Shown here one piece after another: positions 42,001-55,647 of a stretch of DNA of 64,000 nucleotides. Made by a program: the position numbers and the translations under genes. The notes beneath the pieces were generated by a model. That model was not told where the DNA came from and ran no database searches. It worked only from the letters and a program-made list of their open reading frames with translations. Source of the DNA: Oscarella lobularis (taxonomy: Eukaryota > Porifera > Homoscleromorpha > Homosclerophorida > Oscarellidae); NCBI RefSeq assembly GCF_947507565.1, contig NC_089192.1:620001-684000 (forward strand). The letters run 5' to 3'. Position 1 is the stretch's first letter. The number at the start of each line of letters is the position of its first letter.

Positions 42001-45000
42001 CAAATTGTCCTGGCACAATTTGTCCTGGGACAATTTGTCCTGGGACAATTTGTCCTGGGACAATTTGTCCTGGGGACAATTTGTCCTGGGGACAATTTGT
42101 CCTGGGACAATTTGTCCTGGGACAATTTGTCCTGGGACAATTTGTTCTGGGGACAATTTGTCCTGGGGACAATTTGTCCTGGGACAATTTGTCCTGGGAC
42201 AATTTGTCCTGGGACAATTTGTCCTGGGACAATTTGTCCTGGGACAATTTGTCCTGGGGACAATTTGTCCTGGGACAATTTGTCCTAAGACAATTTGTCC
42301 TGGGAGAATTTGTCCTGGGACAATTTGTCCTGGGGACAATTTGTCTTGGGGACAATTTGTCCTGGGACAATTTGTCCTGGGACAATTTGTCCTGGGGACA
42401 ATTTGTCGTGGGACAATTTGTCCTTGGGCCAATTTGTCCTGGGGACAATTTGTCCCCAGGACAAATTGTCCTGGCACAATTTGTCCTGGGACAATTTGTT
42501 CTGGGACAATTTGTCCTGGGACAATTTGTCCTGGGGACAATTGGTCCTGGGGACAATTTGTCTTACGACGATTTGTCCTGGGACAATTTGTCCTGGGACA
42601 ATTGTCCTAGGACAATTTGTCCTCGGACAATTTGTCCTGGGACAATTTGTCCTGGGGACAATTTGTCCTGGGGACAATTTGTCCTGCGGACAATTTGTCC
42701 TGGGACAATTTGTCCTAAGACAATTTTTCCTGGGAGAATTTGTCCTGGGACAATTTGTTCTGGGGACAATTTGTCTTGGGGACAATTTGTCCTGGGACAA
42801 TTTGTCCTGGGACAATTTGTCCTGGGACAATTTGTCCTGGGGACAATTTGTCCTGGGACAATTTGTCCTGAGGCCAATTTGTCCTAGGAACAATTTGTCC
42901 CCAGGACAAATTGTCCTGGCAGTATTTGTCCTGGGACAATTTGTTCTGGGACAATTTGTCCTGGGACAATTTGTCCTGGGGACAATTTGTCCTGGGGACA
43001 ATTTGTCCTGGGACAATTTGTCCTGGGCACAATTTGTCCTGGGACAATTTGTCCTGGGACAATTTGTCCTGGGACAATTTGTCCTGGGGACAATTTGTCC
43101 TGGGACAATTTGTCCTAAGAGAATTTGTCCTGGGAGAATTTGTCCTGGGACAATTTGTCCTGGGGACAATTTGTCTTGGGGACAATTTGTCCTGGGACAA
43201 TTTGTCCTGGGACAATTTGTCCTGGGACAATTTGTCCTAGGACAATTTGTCCTAGGAACAATTTGTCCTGGGACAATTTGTCCTCGGACAATTTGTTCTG
43301 GGGACAATTTGTCCTGGGGACAATTTGTCCTGGGACAATTTGTCCTGGGGACAATTTGTCTTGGGGACAATTTGTCTTGGGAGAATTTGTCCTGGGGACA
43401 ATTTGTCCCCAGGACAATTTGTCCTCGGGACAAATTGTCCTGTGACAATTTGTCTTACGACAGTTTGTCCTGGGACAATTTGTCCTTGGACAATTTGTCC
43501 TAGGACAATTTGTCCTGGGACAATTTGTCCTGGGACAATTTGTCCTGGGGACAATTTGTCCTGGGGACAATTTGTCCTGGGACAATTTGTCCTGGGACAA
43601 TTTGTCCTGGGACAATTTGTCCTGGGGACAATTTGTCCTGCGACAATTTGTCCTAAGACAATTTGTCCTGGGAGAATTTGTCCTGGGACAATTTGTCCTG
43701 GGGACAATTTGTCTTGGGGACAATTTGTCCTGGGACAATTTGTCCTGGGACAATTTGTCCTGGGACAATTTGTCCTGGGGACAATTTGTCCTGGGAAAAT
43801 TTGTCCTGGGACAATTTCTTCTGGGGACAATTTGTCCTGGGGACAATTTGTCCTGGGACAATTTGTCCTGGGACAATTTGTCCTGGGACAATTTGTCCTG
43901 GGGACAATTTGTCCTGGGACAATTTGCCCTGGGACAATTTGTCCTGGTTCAATTTGTCCTGGGGACAATTTGTCCTGGGACAATTTGTCCTGGGGCCAAT
44001 TTGTCCTGGGGACAATTTGTCCTGGGGACAATTTGTCTTACGACGATTTGTCCTGGGACAATTTGTCCTGGGACAATTGTCCTAGGACAATTTGTCCTGG
44101 GACAATTTGTCCTGGGGAGAATTTGTCCTGGGGAGAATTTGTCCTGGGACAATTTGTCCTGGGACAATTTGTCCTGGGACAATTTGTCCTGGGGACAATT
44201 TGTCCTGGGACAATTTGTCCTAAGACAATTTGTCCTGGGAGAATTTGTCCTGGGACAATTTGTCCTGGGGACAATTTGTCTTGGGGACAATTTGTCCTGG
44301 GACAATTTGTCCTGGGACAATTTGTTATGGGACAATTTGTCCTGGGGACAATTTTTCCTGGGGACAATTTGTCCTGGGGAGAATTTGTCCTGGGGACAAT
44401 TTGTCCTGGGACAATTTGTCCTGGGACAATTTGTCCTGGGACAATTTGTCCTGGGAAAATTTGTCCTGGAACAATTTGTTCTGGGGACAATTTGTCCTGG
44501 GGACAATTTTTCCCCAGGACAAATTGTCCTGGCACAATTTGTCCCGGGACAATTTGTCCTGGGACAATTTGTCCTGGGACAATTTGTCCTGGGACAATTT
44601 GTCCTGGGACAATTTGTCCTGGGGACAATTTGTCCTGGGGACAATTTGTCCTGGGGACAATTTGTCCTGGGACAATTTGTCCTGGGACAATTTGTCCTGG
44701 GACAATTTGTCCTGGGGACAATTTGTCCTGGGACAATTTGTCCTTGGACAATTTGTCCTAAGACAATTTGTCCTCGGGACAATTTGTCCTGGGGACAATT
44801 TGTCCTAGGACAATTTGTCCTGGGACAATTTGTCCTGGGACAATTTGTCCTGGGACAATTTGTCCTGGGGACAATTTGTCCTGGGGACAATTTGTTCTGG
44901 GACAATTTGTCTTGGGACAATTTGTACTGGGGACAATTTGTCCTCGGGACAAATTGTCCTGGGACAATTTGTCCTGGGACAATTTGTCCTGGGACAATTT

Positions 45001-48000
45001 GTCCGGGGACAATTTGTCCTGGGACAATTTGTCCTGGGGACAATTTGTCCTGGGACAATTTGTCCTAAGACAATTTGTCCTGGGACAATTTGTCCTGCGG
45101 ACAATTTGTCCTGGGACAATTTGTCCTAAGACAATTTTTCCTGGGAGACTTTGTCCTGGGACAATTTGTCCTGGGGACAATTTGTCTTGGGGACAATTTG
45201 TCCTGGGACAATTTGTCCTGGGACAATTTGTCCTGGGACAATTTGTCCTGCGGACAATTTGTCCTGGGACAATTTGTCCTGAGGCCAATTTGTCCTGGGG
45301 ACAATTTGTCCCCAGGACAAATTGTCCTGGCGCAATTTGTCCTGGGACAATTTGTCCTGGGACAATTTGTCCTGGGACAATTTGTCCTGGGGACAATTTG
45401 TCCTGGGGACAATTTGTCCTGGGACAATTTGTCCTGGGGACAATTTGTCCTTGGACAATTTGTCCTGGGACAATTTGTTCTGGAGACAATTTGTCCTGGG
45501 AGAATTTGTCCTGGGACAATTTGTCCTGGGACAATTTGTCCTGGGACAATTTGTCCTGGGACAATTTGTCCTGGGGACAATTTGTCCTGGGGACAATTTG
45601 TTCTGGGACAATTTGTCTTGGGACAATTTGTACTGGGGACAATTTGTCCTCGGGACAAATTGTCCTGGGACAATTTGTCCTGGGACAATTTGTCCTGGGA
45701 CAATTTGTCCGGGGACAATTTGTCCTGGGACAATTTGTCCTGGGGACAATTTGTCCTGGGACAATTTGTCCTAAGACAATTTGTCCTGGGACAATTTGTC
45801 CTGCGGACAATTTGTCCTGGGACAATTTGTCCTAAGACAATTTTTCCTGGGAGACTTTGTCCTGGGACAATTTGTCCTGGGGACAATTTGTCTTGGGGAC
45901 AATTTGTCCTGGGACAATTTGTCCTGGGACAATTTGTCCTGGGACAATTTGTCCTGCGGACAATTTGTCCTGGGACAATTTGTCCTGAGGCCAATTTGTC
46001 CTGGGGACAATTTGTCCCCAGGACAAATTGTCCTGGCGCAATTTGTCCTGGGACAATTTGTCCTGGGACAATTTGTCCTGGGAGAATTTGTCCTGGGGAC
46101 AATTTGTCCTGGGGACAATTTGTCCTGGGACAATTTGTCCTGGGGACAATTTGTCCTTGGACAATTTGTCCTGGGACAATTTGTTCTGGAGACAATTTGT
46201 CCTGGGAGAATTTGTCCTGGGACAATTTGTCCTGGGGACAATTTGTCTTGGGGACAATTTGTCCTGGGAAAATTTTTCTTGGGACAATTTGTCCTGGGGA
46301 CAATTTGTCCTGGGACAATTTGTCCTGGGGCCAATTTGTGCTGGGGACAATTTGTCCCCAGGACAAATTGTCCTGGCACAATTTGTCCTGGGACAATTTG
46401 TTCTGGGACAATTTGTCCTGGGACAATTTGTCCTGGGGACAATTTGTCCTGGGGACAATTTGTCTTACGACGATTTTTCCTGGGACAATTTGTCCTGGGA
46501 CAATTGTCCTAGGACAATTTGTCCTCGGACAATTTGTCCTGGGACAATTTGTCCTGGGTACAATTTGTCCTGGGGACAATTTGTCCTGCGGACAATTTGT
46601 CCTGGGACAATTTGTCCTAAGATAATTTTTCCTGAGAGAATTTGTCCTGGGACAATTTGTCCTGGGGACAATTTGTCTTGGGGACAATTTGTCCTGGTAC
46701 AATTTGTCCTGGGACAATTTGTCCTGGGACAATTTGTCCTGGGGACAATTTGTCCTGGGACAATTTGTCCTGAGGCCAATTTGTCCTGGGGACAATTTGT
46801 CCCCAGGACAAATTGTCCCGGCACGATTTGTCCTGTGACAATTTGTTCTGGGACAATTTGTCCTGGGACAATTTGTCCTGGGGACAATTTGTCCTGGGGA
46901 CAATTTGTCCTTGGACAATTTGTCCTGGGGACAATTTGTCCTGGGACAATTTGTCTTGGGACAATTTGTCCTGGGGACAATTTGTTCTGGGACAATTTGT
47001 CCTAAGACAATTTGTCCTGGGAGAATTTGTCCTGGGACAATTTGTCCTGGGGACAATTTGTCTTGGGGACAATTTGTCCTGGGACAATTTGTCCTGGGAC
47101 AATTTGTCCTGGGACAATTTGTCCTAGGACAATTTGTCCTGGGGACAATTTGTCTTGGGGACAATTTGTCCTGGGACAATTTGTCCTGGGACAATTTGTC
47201 CTGGGACAATTTGTCCTGGGGACAATTTGTCCTGGGACAATTTGTCCTGGGGCCAATTTGTCCCGGGGACAATTTGTCCCCAGGACAAATTGTCCTGGCA
47301 CAATTTGTCCTGGGACAATTTGTCCTGGGACAATTTGTCCTGGGACAATTTGTCCTGGGGACAATTTGTCATGGGGACAATTTGTCCTGGGACAATTTGT
47401 CCTGGGGACAATTTGTCCTGGGGACAATTTGTCCTGGGACAATTTGTCCTGGGGACAATTTGTCCTGGGAAAATTTGTCCTGGGACAATTTGTTCTGGGG
47501 AGAATTTGTCCTGGGGACAATTTGTCGTGGGACAATTTGTCCTGGGACAATTTGTCCTGGGACAATTTGTCCTGGGACAATTTGTCCTTGGGACAATTTG
47601 TCCTGGGGACAATTTGTCCTGGGACAATTTGTCCTGGGGACAATTTGTCCTGGAACAATTTGTTCTGGGGACAATTTGTCCTGGAGACAATTTGTCCCAA
47701 GGACAAATTGTCCTGGCACAATTTGTCCCGGGACAATTTGTCCATCGACAATTTGTCCTGGGACAATTTGTCCTGGGACAATTTGTCCTGGGACAATTTG
47801 TCCTGGGGACAATTTGTCCTGGGGACAATTTGTCCTGGGGACAATTTGTCCTGGGACAATTTGTCCTGGGACATTTTGTCCTGGGACAATTTGTCCTGGG
47901 GACAATTTGTCCTGGGACAATTTGTCCTTGGACAATTTGTCCTAAGACAATTTGTCCTCGGGACAATTTGTCCTGGGGACAATTTGTCCTAGGACAATTT

Positions 48001-49195
48001 GTCCTGGGACAATTTGTCCTGGGACAATTTGTCCTGGGGACAATTTGTCCTGGGGACAATTTGTTCTGGGACAATTTGTCTTGGGACAATTTGTACTGGG
48101 GACAATTTGTCCCCAGGACAATTTGTCCTCGGGACAAATTGTCCTGGGACAATTTGTCTTACGACAATTTGTTCTGGGACAATTTGTCCTGGGACAATTT
48201 GTCCTAGGACAATTTATCCTGGGGACAATTTGTCCTGGAACAATTTGTCCTGGGACAATTTGTCCTGGGGCCAATTTGTCCTGGGGACAATTTGTCCCCA
48301 GGACAAATTGTCCTGGCACAATTTGTCCTGGGACAATTTGTCCTGGGACAATTTGTCCTTGGACAATTTGTCCTGGGGACAATTTGTCCTTGGGACAATT
48401 TCTCCTGGGACAATTTGTCCTGGGGACAATTTGTCCTTGGACAATTTGTCCTGGGACAATTTGTTCTGGGGACAATTTGTCCTGGGACAATTTGTCCTGG
48501 GACAATTTGTCCTGGGGACAATTTGTCCTGGGGACAATTTGTCCTGGGACAATTTGTCCTTGGGACAATTTGTCCTGGGACAATTTGTCCTGGGACAATT
48601 TGTTCTGGGGACAATTTGTCCTGGGGACAATTTGTCCTGGGACAATTTGTCCTGGGACAATTTGTCCTGGGGACAATTTGTCCTGGGGACAATTTGTCCT
48701 GGGACAATTTGTCCTTGGGACAATTTGTCCTGGGACAATTTGTCCTGGGACAATTTGTTCTGGGGACAATTTGTCCTGGGGACAATTTGTCCTGGGACAA
48801 TTTGTCCTGGGACAATTTGTCCTGGGGACAATTTGTCCTGGGACAATTTGTCCTGGGGACAATTTGTCCTGGGACAATTTGTTCTGGGGACAATTTGTCC
48901 TGGGGACAATTTGTCCTGGGACAATTTGTCCTAGGGACAATTTGTCCTGGGACAATTTGTCCTGGGACAATTTGTTCTGGGGACAATTTGTCCTGGGAAC
49001 AATTTGTCCCCAGGACAAATTTTCCTGGCACAATTTGTCCCGGGACAATTTGTCCTGGGACAATTTGTCCTGGGACAATTTGTCCTGGGACAATTTTTTC
49101 TGGGGACAATTTGTCCTGGGACAATTTGTCCTGGGACAATTTGTCCTGGGAGAATTTGTCTTGGGACAATTTTTCCTGGGACAATTTGTCCTGGA
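39029..49195. repeat. Satellite B, array 7 (10 kb, with higher-order structure)
   Basis: The largest array: about 10.2 kb of 15/16-bp units with many single-base variants. Inverted units (CCCCAGGACAAATTGTCCTGG, usually followed by CACAATTT) recur every few hundred bp, for example near 39,313, 39,700, 40,146, 41,377, 41,993, 42,453, 42,898, 44,511, 46,365, 47,279 and 48,296. Variant strings such as CCTAAGACAATTTGTCCTGG followed by GAGAATTT recur in the same order. A segment is duplicated at an offset of 706 bp (marker CCTGGGAGACTTTG at 45,140 and 45,846). Long open frames in every frame are artefacts of the period. Confidence 0.96.
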
Positions 49196-49707
49196 AATTC
49201 TAAATTAATTCAGAATAAATTCTGCATTTATTCTGCATTAATTCAGAATTAATTCTGCATTTATTCAGAAGTAATTCTGCATTAATTAAGAATAAGTTCT
49301 GCATTAATTCAGAATAAATTCTGCATTAATCTACAATAATTTCTGCATTAATTCAGAATAAATTCTGCATTAATCCATTATAAATTCTTCGTTAATTCAG
49401 AATTAATTCTTCAATAATTCAGAATAAATTCTGCATTAATTCAGAATTAATTCTGAATTAATGCAGAATTTATTCTAAATTAATGCAGAATTTATTTTGA
49501 AATAATGCAGAATTGATTCTGAATTAATGCAGGTTTTATTCTGAATTAATGCTGAATTTATTCTGAATTAATGCAGAATAAATTCTTCATTAATTCTTCA
49601 TTAATTCTACATTAATTCAGTATAAATTCTGAATTAATTCAGAATAAATTCTGAATTAATTCAGAATAAATCCTGCATTAAGTCAGAATAAATTCTGTGT
49701 TTATTCA
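49195..49707. repeat. Satellite F, block 1 left (AT-rich ~22-bp units)
   Basis: Tandem units of about 22 bp (ATTCTGCATTAATTCAGAATAA). The core CAGAAT-AA-ATTCTG is a perfect inverted repeat, and GAATTAATTC is a second palindrome. The B-to-F junction reads GTCCTGGAAATTCTAAATT. This copy is more diverged than the left blocks at 54,436 and 58,430. Confidence 0.95.
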
Positions 49708-50083
49708 GAGAATGTGAGATTTTTTCGCGATGTTTTAGCGCGCGTTACACTCGAAAAGCCCTGCTCGTCGTTCGTCTCCTGTGCATCGCTTAGCGAGCGA
49801 GTTTGAGGTTCTTGATCGACTTCTTGTCGTGTTCCGTCACGTTCTGAACGGTTATTGCTAAGTTTTTCGTCGTCATGGCGTTTCGGGGTGTACGAGCGAT
49901 CTTTTAGAACGATCGCCGACGTATCGTCGACTCACGACGGAGCGCCTGTCGTTTTCTTCACCTTACATACGATCATGGATGCTTCATGGCAGCGTAGCTC
50001 TCGTAAAGAATATAGAATGTTGAAAAGAAAGCTGAAGCACCTTGTCTACGTAAGTTCACGATCTTTTATTCCGCATTAATTCA
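49708..50083 (+). pseudogene. INO80E: INO80E-like promoter plus first exon, copy 1
   Basis: Non-repetitive island. ATG 49975 opens a 25-codon frame (49975-50049): MDASWQRSSRKEY, then RMLKRKLKHLVY, ending exactly at the consensus donor GTAAGT (50050-50055). The run KEYRMLKRKLKHLVY matches the first exon of INO80E, a subunit of the INO80 chromatin remodeller, where the conserved coiled coil continues in exon 2 after the same LIY/LVY boundary. No exon 2 is visible before the island ends in satellite F. The upstream ~265 bp are likely promoter and 5' UTR. It could be the true first exon with a very long satellite-filled intron, or a truncated copy. Confidence 0.65.
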
Positions 50084-50716
50084 GAATTAATTCTGTATTT
50101 ATTCAGAATTAATTCTGCATTAATTCAGAATAAATTCTGCATTAATTCATAATAAAATCCGCATTTTTTCTGCATTAATTCAGAATTAATTCTGCATTTA
50201 TTCAGAATAAATTCTGAATTAATTCTGCAATTATTCAGAATTAATTTTGCATTAATTCAGAATAAATTCTGCATTAATTCAGAATAAATTCTGCATTAAT
50301 TCAGAATAACTTCTGCATTCATTCAGAATAAATGCTGCATTAATTCAGAATAAATTCTGCATTAATTCAGAATAAATTCTGCATTAATTCAGAATAAATT
50401 CCGCATTAATTCAGAATAAATTCTGCATTTTTTCTGCATTAATTCTGCATTAATTCAGAATAAATTCTGCATTAATTCAGAATAAATTCTGAATTAATTC
50501 TGCATTAATTAAGAATTAATTCTGCATTTATTCAGAATTAATTTTGCATTCATTCAGAATAAATTCTGCATTAATTCCGAATAAATTCTGCATTAATTCA
50601 GAATAAATTCTGCATTAATTCAGATTAAATTCCGCATTTTTTCTGCATTAATTCAGAATTAATTCTGCATTTATTTAATTCTGCATTTATTCAGAATTAA
50701 ATCTGCATTTATTCAG
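50084..50716. repeat. Satellite F, block 1 right
   Basis: AT-rich ~22-bp units following island copy 1. The F-to-B junction reads TTTATTCAGAATTTGTCC at about 50,709, the same as after the other two islands. Confidence 0.95.
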
Positions 50717-53700
50717 AATTTGTCCTGGGGACAATTTGTCCCCAGGACAAATTGTCTTGGGACAAATTGTCCTGGGACAATTTGTCCTGGGACAATTTGT
50801 CTTGGGGACAATTTGTCCTGGGGACATTTTGTCCTGGGACAATTTGTCCTGGGACAATTTGTCCTGGGGACAATTTGTCCTGGGACAATTTGTCCTGGGG
50901 CCAATTTGTCCTGGGGACAATTTGTCCTGGGGACAATTTGTCCCCAGGACAAATTGTCCTGGGACAATTTGTTCTGGGGACAATTTGTCCTGGGGACAAT
51001 TTGTCCTGGGACAATTTGTTCTGTGGACAATTTGTCCTGGGACAATTTGTCCTGGGACAATTTGTCCTGGGACAATTTGTCCTGGGGACAATTTGTCCTG
51101 GGACAATTTGTCCTGGGGCCAATTTGTCCTGGGGACAATTTGTCCCCAGGACAAATTGTCCTGGCACAATTTGTCCTGGGACAATTTGTCCTGGGACAAT
51201 TTGTCCTGGGGACAATTTGTCCTGGGGACAATTTGTCCTGGGACAATTTGTCCCCAGGACAAATTGTCCTAAGACAATTTGTCCTGGGAGAATTTTTCCT
51301 GGGACAATTTGTCCTGGGGACAATTGGTCTTGGGGACAATTTGTCCTGGGACAATTTGTCCTGGGACAATTTCTCCTGGGACAATTTGTCCTGGGACAAT
51401 TTGTCCTATGGACAATTTGTCCTGGGACAATTTGTCCTGGGACAATTTGTTCTGGGGACAATTTGTCCTGGGGACAATTTGTCCTGGGACAATTTGTCCT
51501 GGGACAATTTGTCCTGGGACAATTTGTCCTGGGGACAATTTGTCCTGGGACAATTTGTCCTGGGGACAATTTGTCTTGGGGACAATTTGTCTTGGGAGAA
51601 TTTGTCCTGGGGACAATTTGTCCCCAGGACAATTTGTCCTCGGCACAAATTGTCCTAGGACAATTTGTCTTACGACAATTTGTCCTGGGACAATTTGTCC
51701 TGGGACAATTTGTCCTAGGACAATTTGTCCTGGGACAATTTGTCCTGGGGACAATTTGTCCTGGGACAATTTGTCCTAAGACAATTTGTCCTGGGAGAAT
51801 TTGTCCTCGGAATATTTGTCCTGGGGACAATTTGTCTTGGGGACAATTTATCCTGGGACAATTTGTCCTGGGACAATTTCTCCTGGGACAATTTTTCCTG
51901 GGGACAATTTGTCCTGGGACAATTTGTCCTGGGGACAATTTGTCCTGGGACAATTTGTCCTGGGACAATTTGTCCTGGGACAATTTGTCCTGGGACAATT
52001 TGTCCTGGGGACAATTTGTCCTGGGGACAATTTGTCTTGGGACAATTTGTCCTGGGGACAATTTGTCCAGGGACAATTTGTCCTCGGGACAATTTTTCCT
52101 GGGACAATTTGTCCTGGGACAATTTGTCCTGGGACAATTTGTCCTGGGGACAATTTGTCCTGGGACAATTTGTCCTAAGACAATTTGTCCTGGGACAATT
52201 TTTCCTGGGACAATTTGTCCTGGGGACAATTTGTCTTGGGGACAATTTGTCCTGGGACAATTTGTCCTGGGACAATTTCTCCTGGGACAATTTTTCCTGG
52301 GACAATTTGTCCTGGGGCCAATTTGTCCTGGGGACAATTTTTCCTGGGGAGAAATTGTCCTGGCACAATTTGTCCTGGGACAATTTGTCCTGGGACAATT
52401 TGTCCTGGGACAATTTGTCCTGGGGGCAATTTGTCCTGGGGACAATTTGTCCTGGGACAATTTGTCCTGGGGACAATTTGTCCTGGGACAATTTGTCCTG
52501 GGACAATTTGTTCTGGAGACAATTTGTCCTGGGACAATTGTCCTGCGACAATTTGTCCTGGGACAATTTGTCCTGGGACAATTTGTCCGGGGACAATTTG
52601 TCGTGGGCAATTTTTCCTGGGACAATTTTTCCTGGGACAATTTGTCCTGGGACAATTTGTCCTGGGACAATTTGTCCTGGGACAATTTGTCCTGAGGACA
52701 ATTTGTCCTGGGACAATTTGTCCTGGGACAATTTGTCCTGGGACAATTTGTCCTATGGACAATTTGTCATGGGACAATTTGTCCTGGGACAATTTGTCCT
52801 GGGGACAATTTGTCCTGGGACAATTTGTCCTAAGACAATTTGTCCTGGGAGAATTTGTCCTCGGAATATTTGTCCTGGGGACAATTGGTCTTGGGGACAA
52901 TTTGTCCTGGGACAATTTGTCCTGGGACAATTTCTCCTGGGACAATTTGTCCTGGGACAATTTGTCCTATGGACAATTTGTCCTGGGACAATTTGTCCTG
53001 GGACAATTTGTTCTGGGGACAATTTGTCCTGGGGACAATTTGTCCTGGGACAATTTGTCCTGGGACAATTTGTCCTGGGACAATTTGTCCTGGGACAATT
53101 TGTCCTGGGGACAATTTGTCCTGGGACAATTTGTCCTGGGGACAATTTGTCTTGGGGACAATTTGTCTTGGGAGAATTTGTCCCCAGGACAATTTGTCCC
53201 CAGGACAATTTGTCCTCGGCACAAATTGTCCTGGGACAATTTGTCTTACGACAATTTGTCCTGGGACAATTTGTCCTGGGACAATTTGTCCTAGGACAAT
53301 TTGCCCTGGGACAATTTGTCCTGGGGACAATTTGTCCTGGGACAATTTGTCCTAAGACAATTTGTCCTGGGAGAATTTGTCCTCGGAATATTTGTCCTGG
53401 GGACAATTTGTCTTGGGGACAATTTGTCCTGGGACAATTTGTCCTGGGACAATTTCTCCTGGGACAATTTTTCCTGGGGACAATTTGTCCTGGGACAATT
53501 TGTCCTGGGGACAATTTGTCCTGGGACAATTTGTCCTGGGACAATTTGTCCTGGGACAATTTGTCCTGGGACAATTTGTCCTGGGGACAATTTGTCCTGG
53601 GGACAATTTGTCTTAGGACAATTTGTCCTGGGGACAATTTGTCCAGGGACAATTTGTTCTGGGGACAATTTGTCCTGGGACAATTTGTCCTGTGACAATT

Positions 53701-54435
53701 TGTCCTGGGGACAATTTTTCCTGGGACAATTTGTCCTGGGACAATTTGTCCTGGGACAATTTGTCCTGGGGACAATTTGTCCTGGGACAATTTGTTCTAA
53801 GACAATTTGTCCTGGGACAATTTTTCCTGGGACAATTTGTCCTGGGGACAATTTGTCTTGGGGACAATTTGTCCTGGGACAATTTGTCCTGGGACAATTT
53901 CTCCTGGGACAATTTTTCCTGGGACAATTTGTCCTGGGGCCAATTTGTCCTGGGGACAATTTGTCCTGGGGACAAATTGTCCTGGCACAATTTGTCCTGG
54001 GACAATTTGTCCTGGGACAATTTGTCCTGGGACAATTTGTCCTGGGGGCAATTTGTCCTGGGGACAATTTGTCCTGGGACAATTTGTCCTGGGGACAATT
54101 TGTCCTGGGACAATTTGTCCTGGGACAATTTGTTCTGGAGACAATTTGTCCTGGGACAATTGTCCTGCGACAATTTGTCCTGGGACAATTTGTCCTGGGA
54201 CAATTTGTCCGGGGACAATTTGTCGTGGGCAATTTTTCCTGGGACAATTTTTCCTGGGACAATTTGTCCTGGGACAATTTGTCCTGGGACAATTTGTCCT
54301 GGGACAATTTGTCCTGAGGACAATTTGTCCTGGGACAATTTGTCCTGGGACAATTTGTCCTGGGACAATTTGTCCTATGGACAATTTGTCCTGGGACAAT
54401 TTGTCCTGGGACAATTTTTCCTGGGACAATTTGTC
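50717..54435. repeat. Satellite B, array 8
   Basis: About 3.7 kb of 15/16-bp units between two F blocks, with internal duplications of several hundred bp: the string from GGAATATTTGTCCTGGGGAC recurs near 51,810, 52,864 and 53,385, and the GGGCAATTTTTCCTGGGAC part recurs near 52,607 and 54,227. Confidence 0.95.
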
Positions 54436-55270
54436 CTGGAAATTCTAAATTAATTCAGAATAAATTCTGCATTAATGCAGAATAAATTCTGCATTTATTC
54501 TGCATTAATTCAGAATTAATTCTCCATTTATTCAGAAGTAATTCTGCATTAATTAAGAATAAGTTCTGCATTAATTAAGAATAAGTTCTGCATTAATTCA
54601 GAATAAATTCTGCAATAATCTAGAATAATTTCTGCATTAATTCAGAATAAATTCTGCATTAATCCATTATAAATTCTGCGTTAATTCAGAATTAATTCTG
54701 CATTAATTCAGAATAAATTCTGCATTAATTCAGAATTAATTTTGCATTAATTCAGAATAAATTCTGCATTAATTCAGAATGAATTTGGTATTAATTCAGA
54801 ATAAATTCTGCAATAATTCAGAATAAATGCAGAATAAATTCTGTTTTAATTCAGAATAAATTCTGAATTAATTCAGAATAAATTCTGCATTTATTCAGAA
54901 TCAATTCTGCGTTAATTCAGAATTAATTCTGCATTAATTCAGAATAATTTCTGAATTAATTAGGAACAAATTCTGCATTAATTCAGAATAAATTCCGCAT
55001 TTATTATGCATTAATTCAGAATTAATTCTGTATTTATTCGGAATTAATTCTACATTATTTAAGAATAAATTCTGCATTAAGTCAGAATAATTTTTTCATT
55101 AATTCAGAATAAATTCCGATTTTATTCTTCAATAATTCAGAATTAATTCTGCTTTTATTCAGAATTAATTCTACATTAATTCAGTATAAATTCTGAATTA
55201 ATTCAGAATAAATTCTGAATTAATTCAGAATAAATCCTGCATTAAGTCAGAATAAATTCTGTGTTTATTC
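54436..55270. repeat. Satellite F, block 2 left
   Basis: AT-rich ~22-bp units, nearly identical over about 830 bp to block 3 left (58,430-59,259), differing at only a few bases (for example CTCCATTT against CTGCATTT). Confidence 0.95.
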
Positions 55271-55647
55271 AGAGAATGTGAGATTTTTTCGCGATGTTTT
55301 AGCGCGCGTTACACTCGAAAAGCCCTGCTCGTCGTTCGTCTCCTGTGCATCGCTTAGCGAGCGAGTTTGAGGTTCTTGATCGACTTCTTGTCGTGTTCCG
55401 TCACGTTCTGAACGGTTATTGCTAAGTTTTTCGTCGTCATGGCGTTTCGGGGTGTACGAGCGATCTTTTAGAACGATCGCCGACGTATCGTCGACTCACG
55501 ACGGAGCGCCTTTCGTTTTCTTCACCTTACATACGATCATGGATGCTTCATGGCAGCGTAGCTCTCGTAAAGAATATAGAATGTTGAAAAGAAAGCTGAA
55601 GCACCTTGTCTACGTAAGTTCACGATCTTTTATTCCGCATTAATTCA
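55271..55647 (+). pseudogene. INO80E: INO80E-like promoter plus first exon, copy 2
   Basis: Second copy of the island, coding 55539-55613 with donor GTAAGT at 55614. It is almost identical to copies 1 and 3; the visible difference is GCCTTTCG where the others have GCCTGTCG, upstream of the ATG. The coding part is unchanged. Offset from copy 1 is 5,564 bp. Confidence 0.65.

Noticed and set aside
49855-50079. 74-codon frame starting at TTG across the island
   Set aside because: The start is not ATG and the frame runs past the GTAAGT donor into the intron. The 25-codon exon from ATG 49975 explains the conserved part better.
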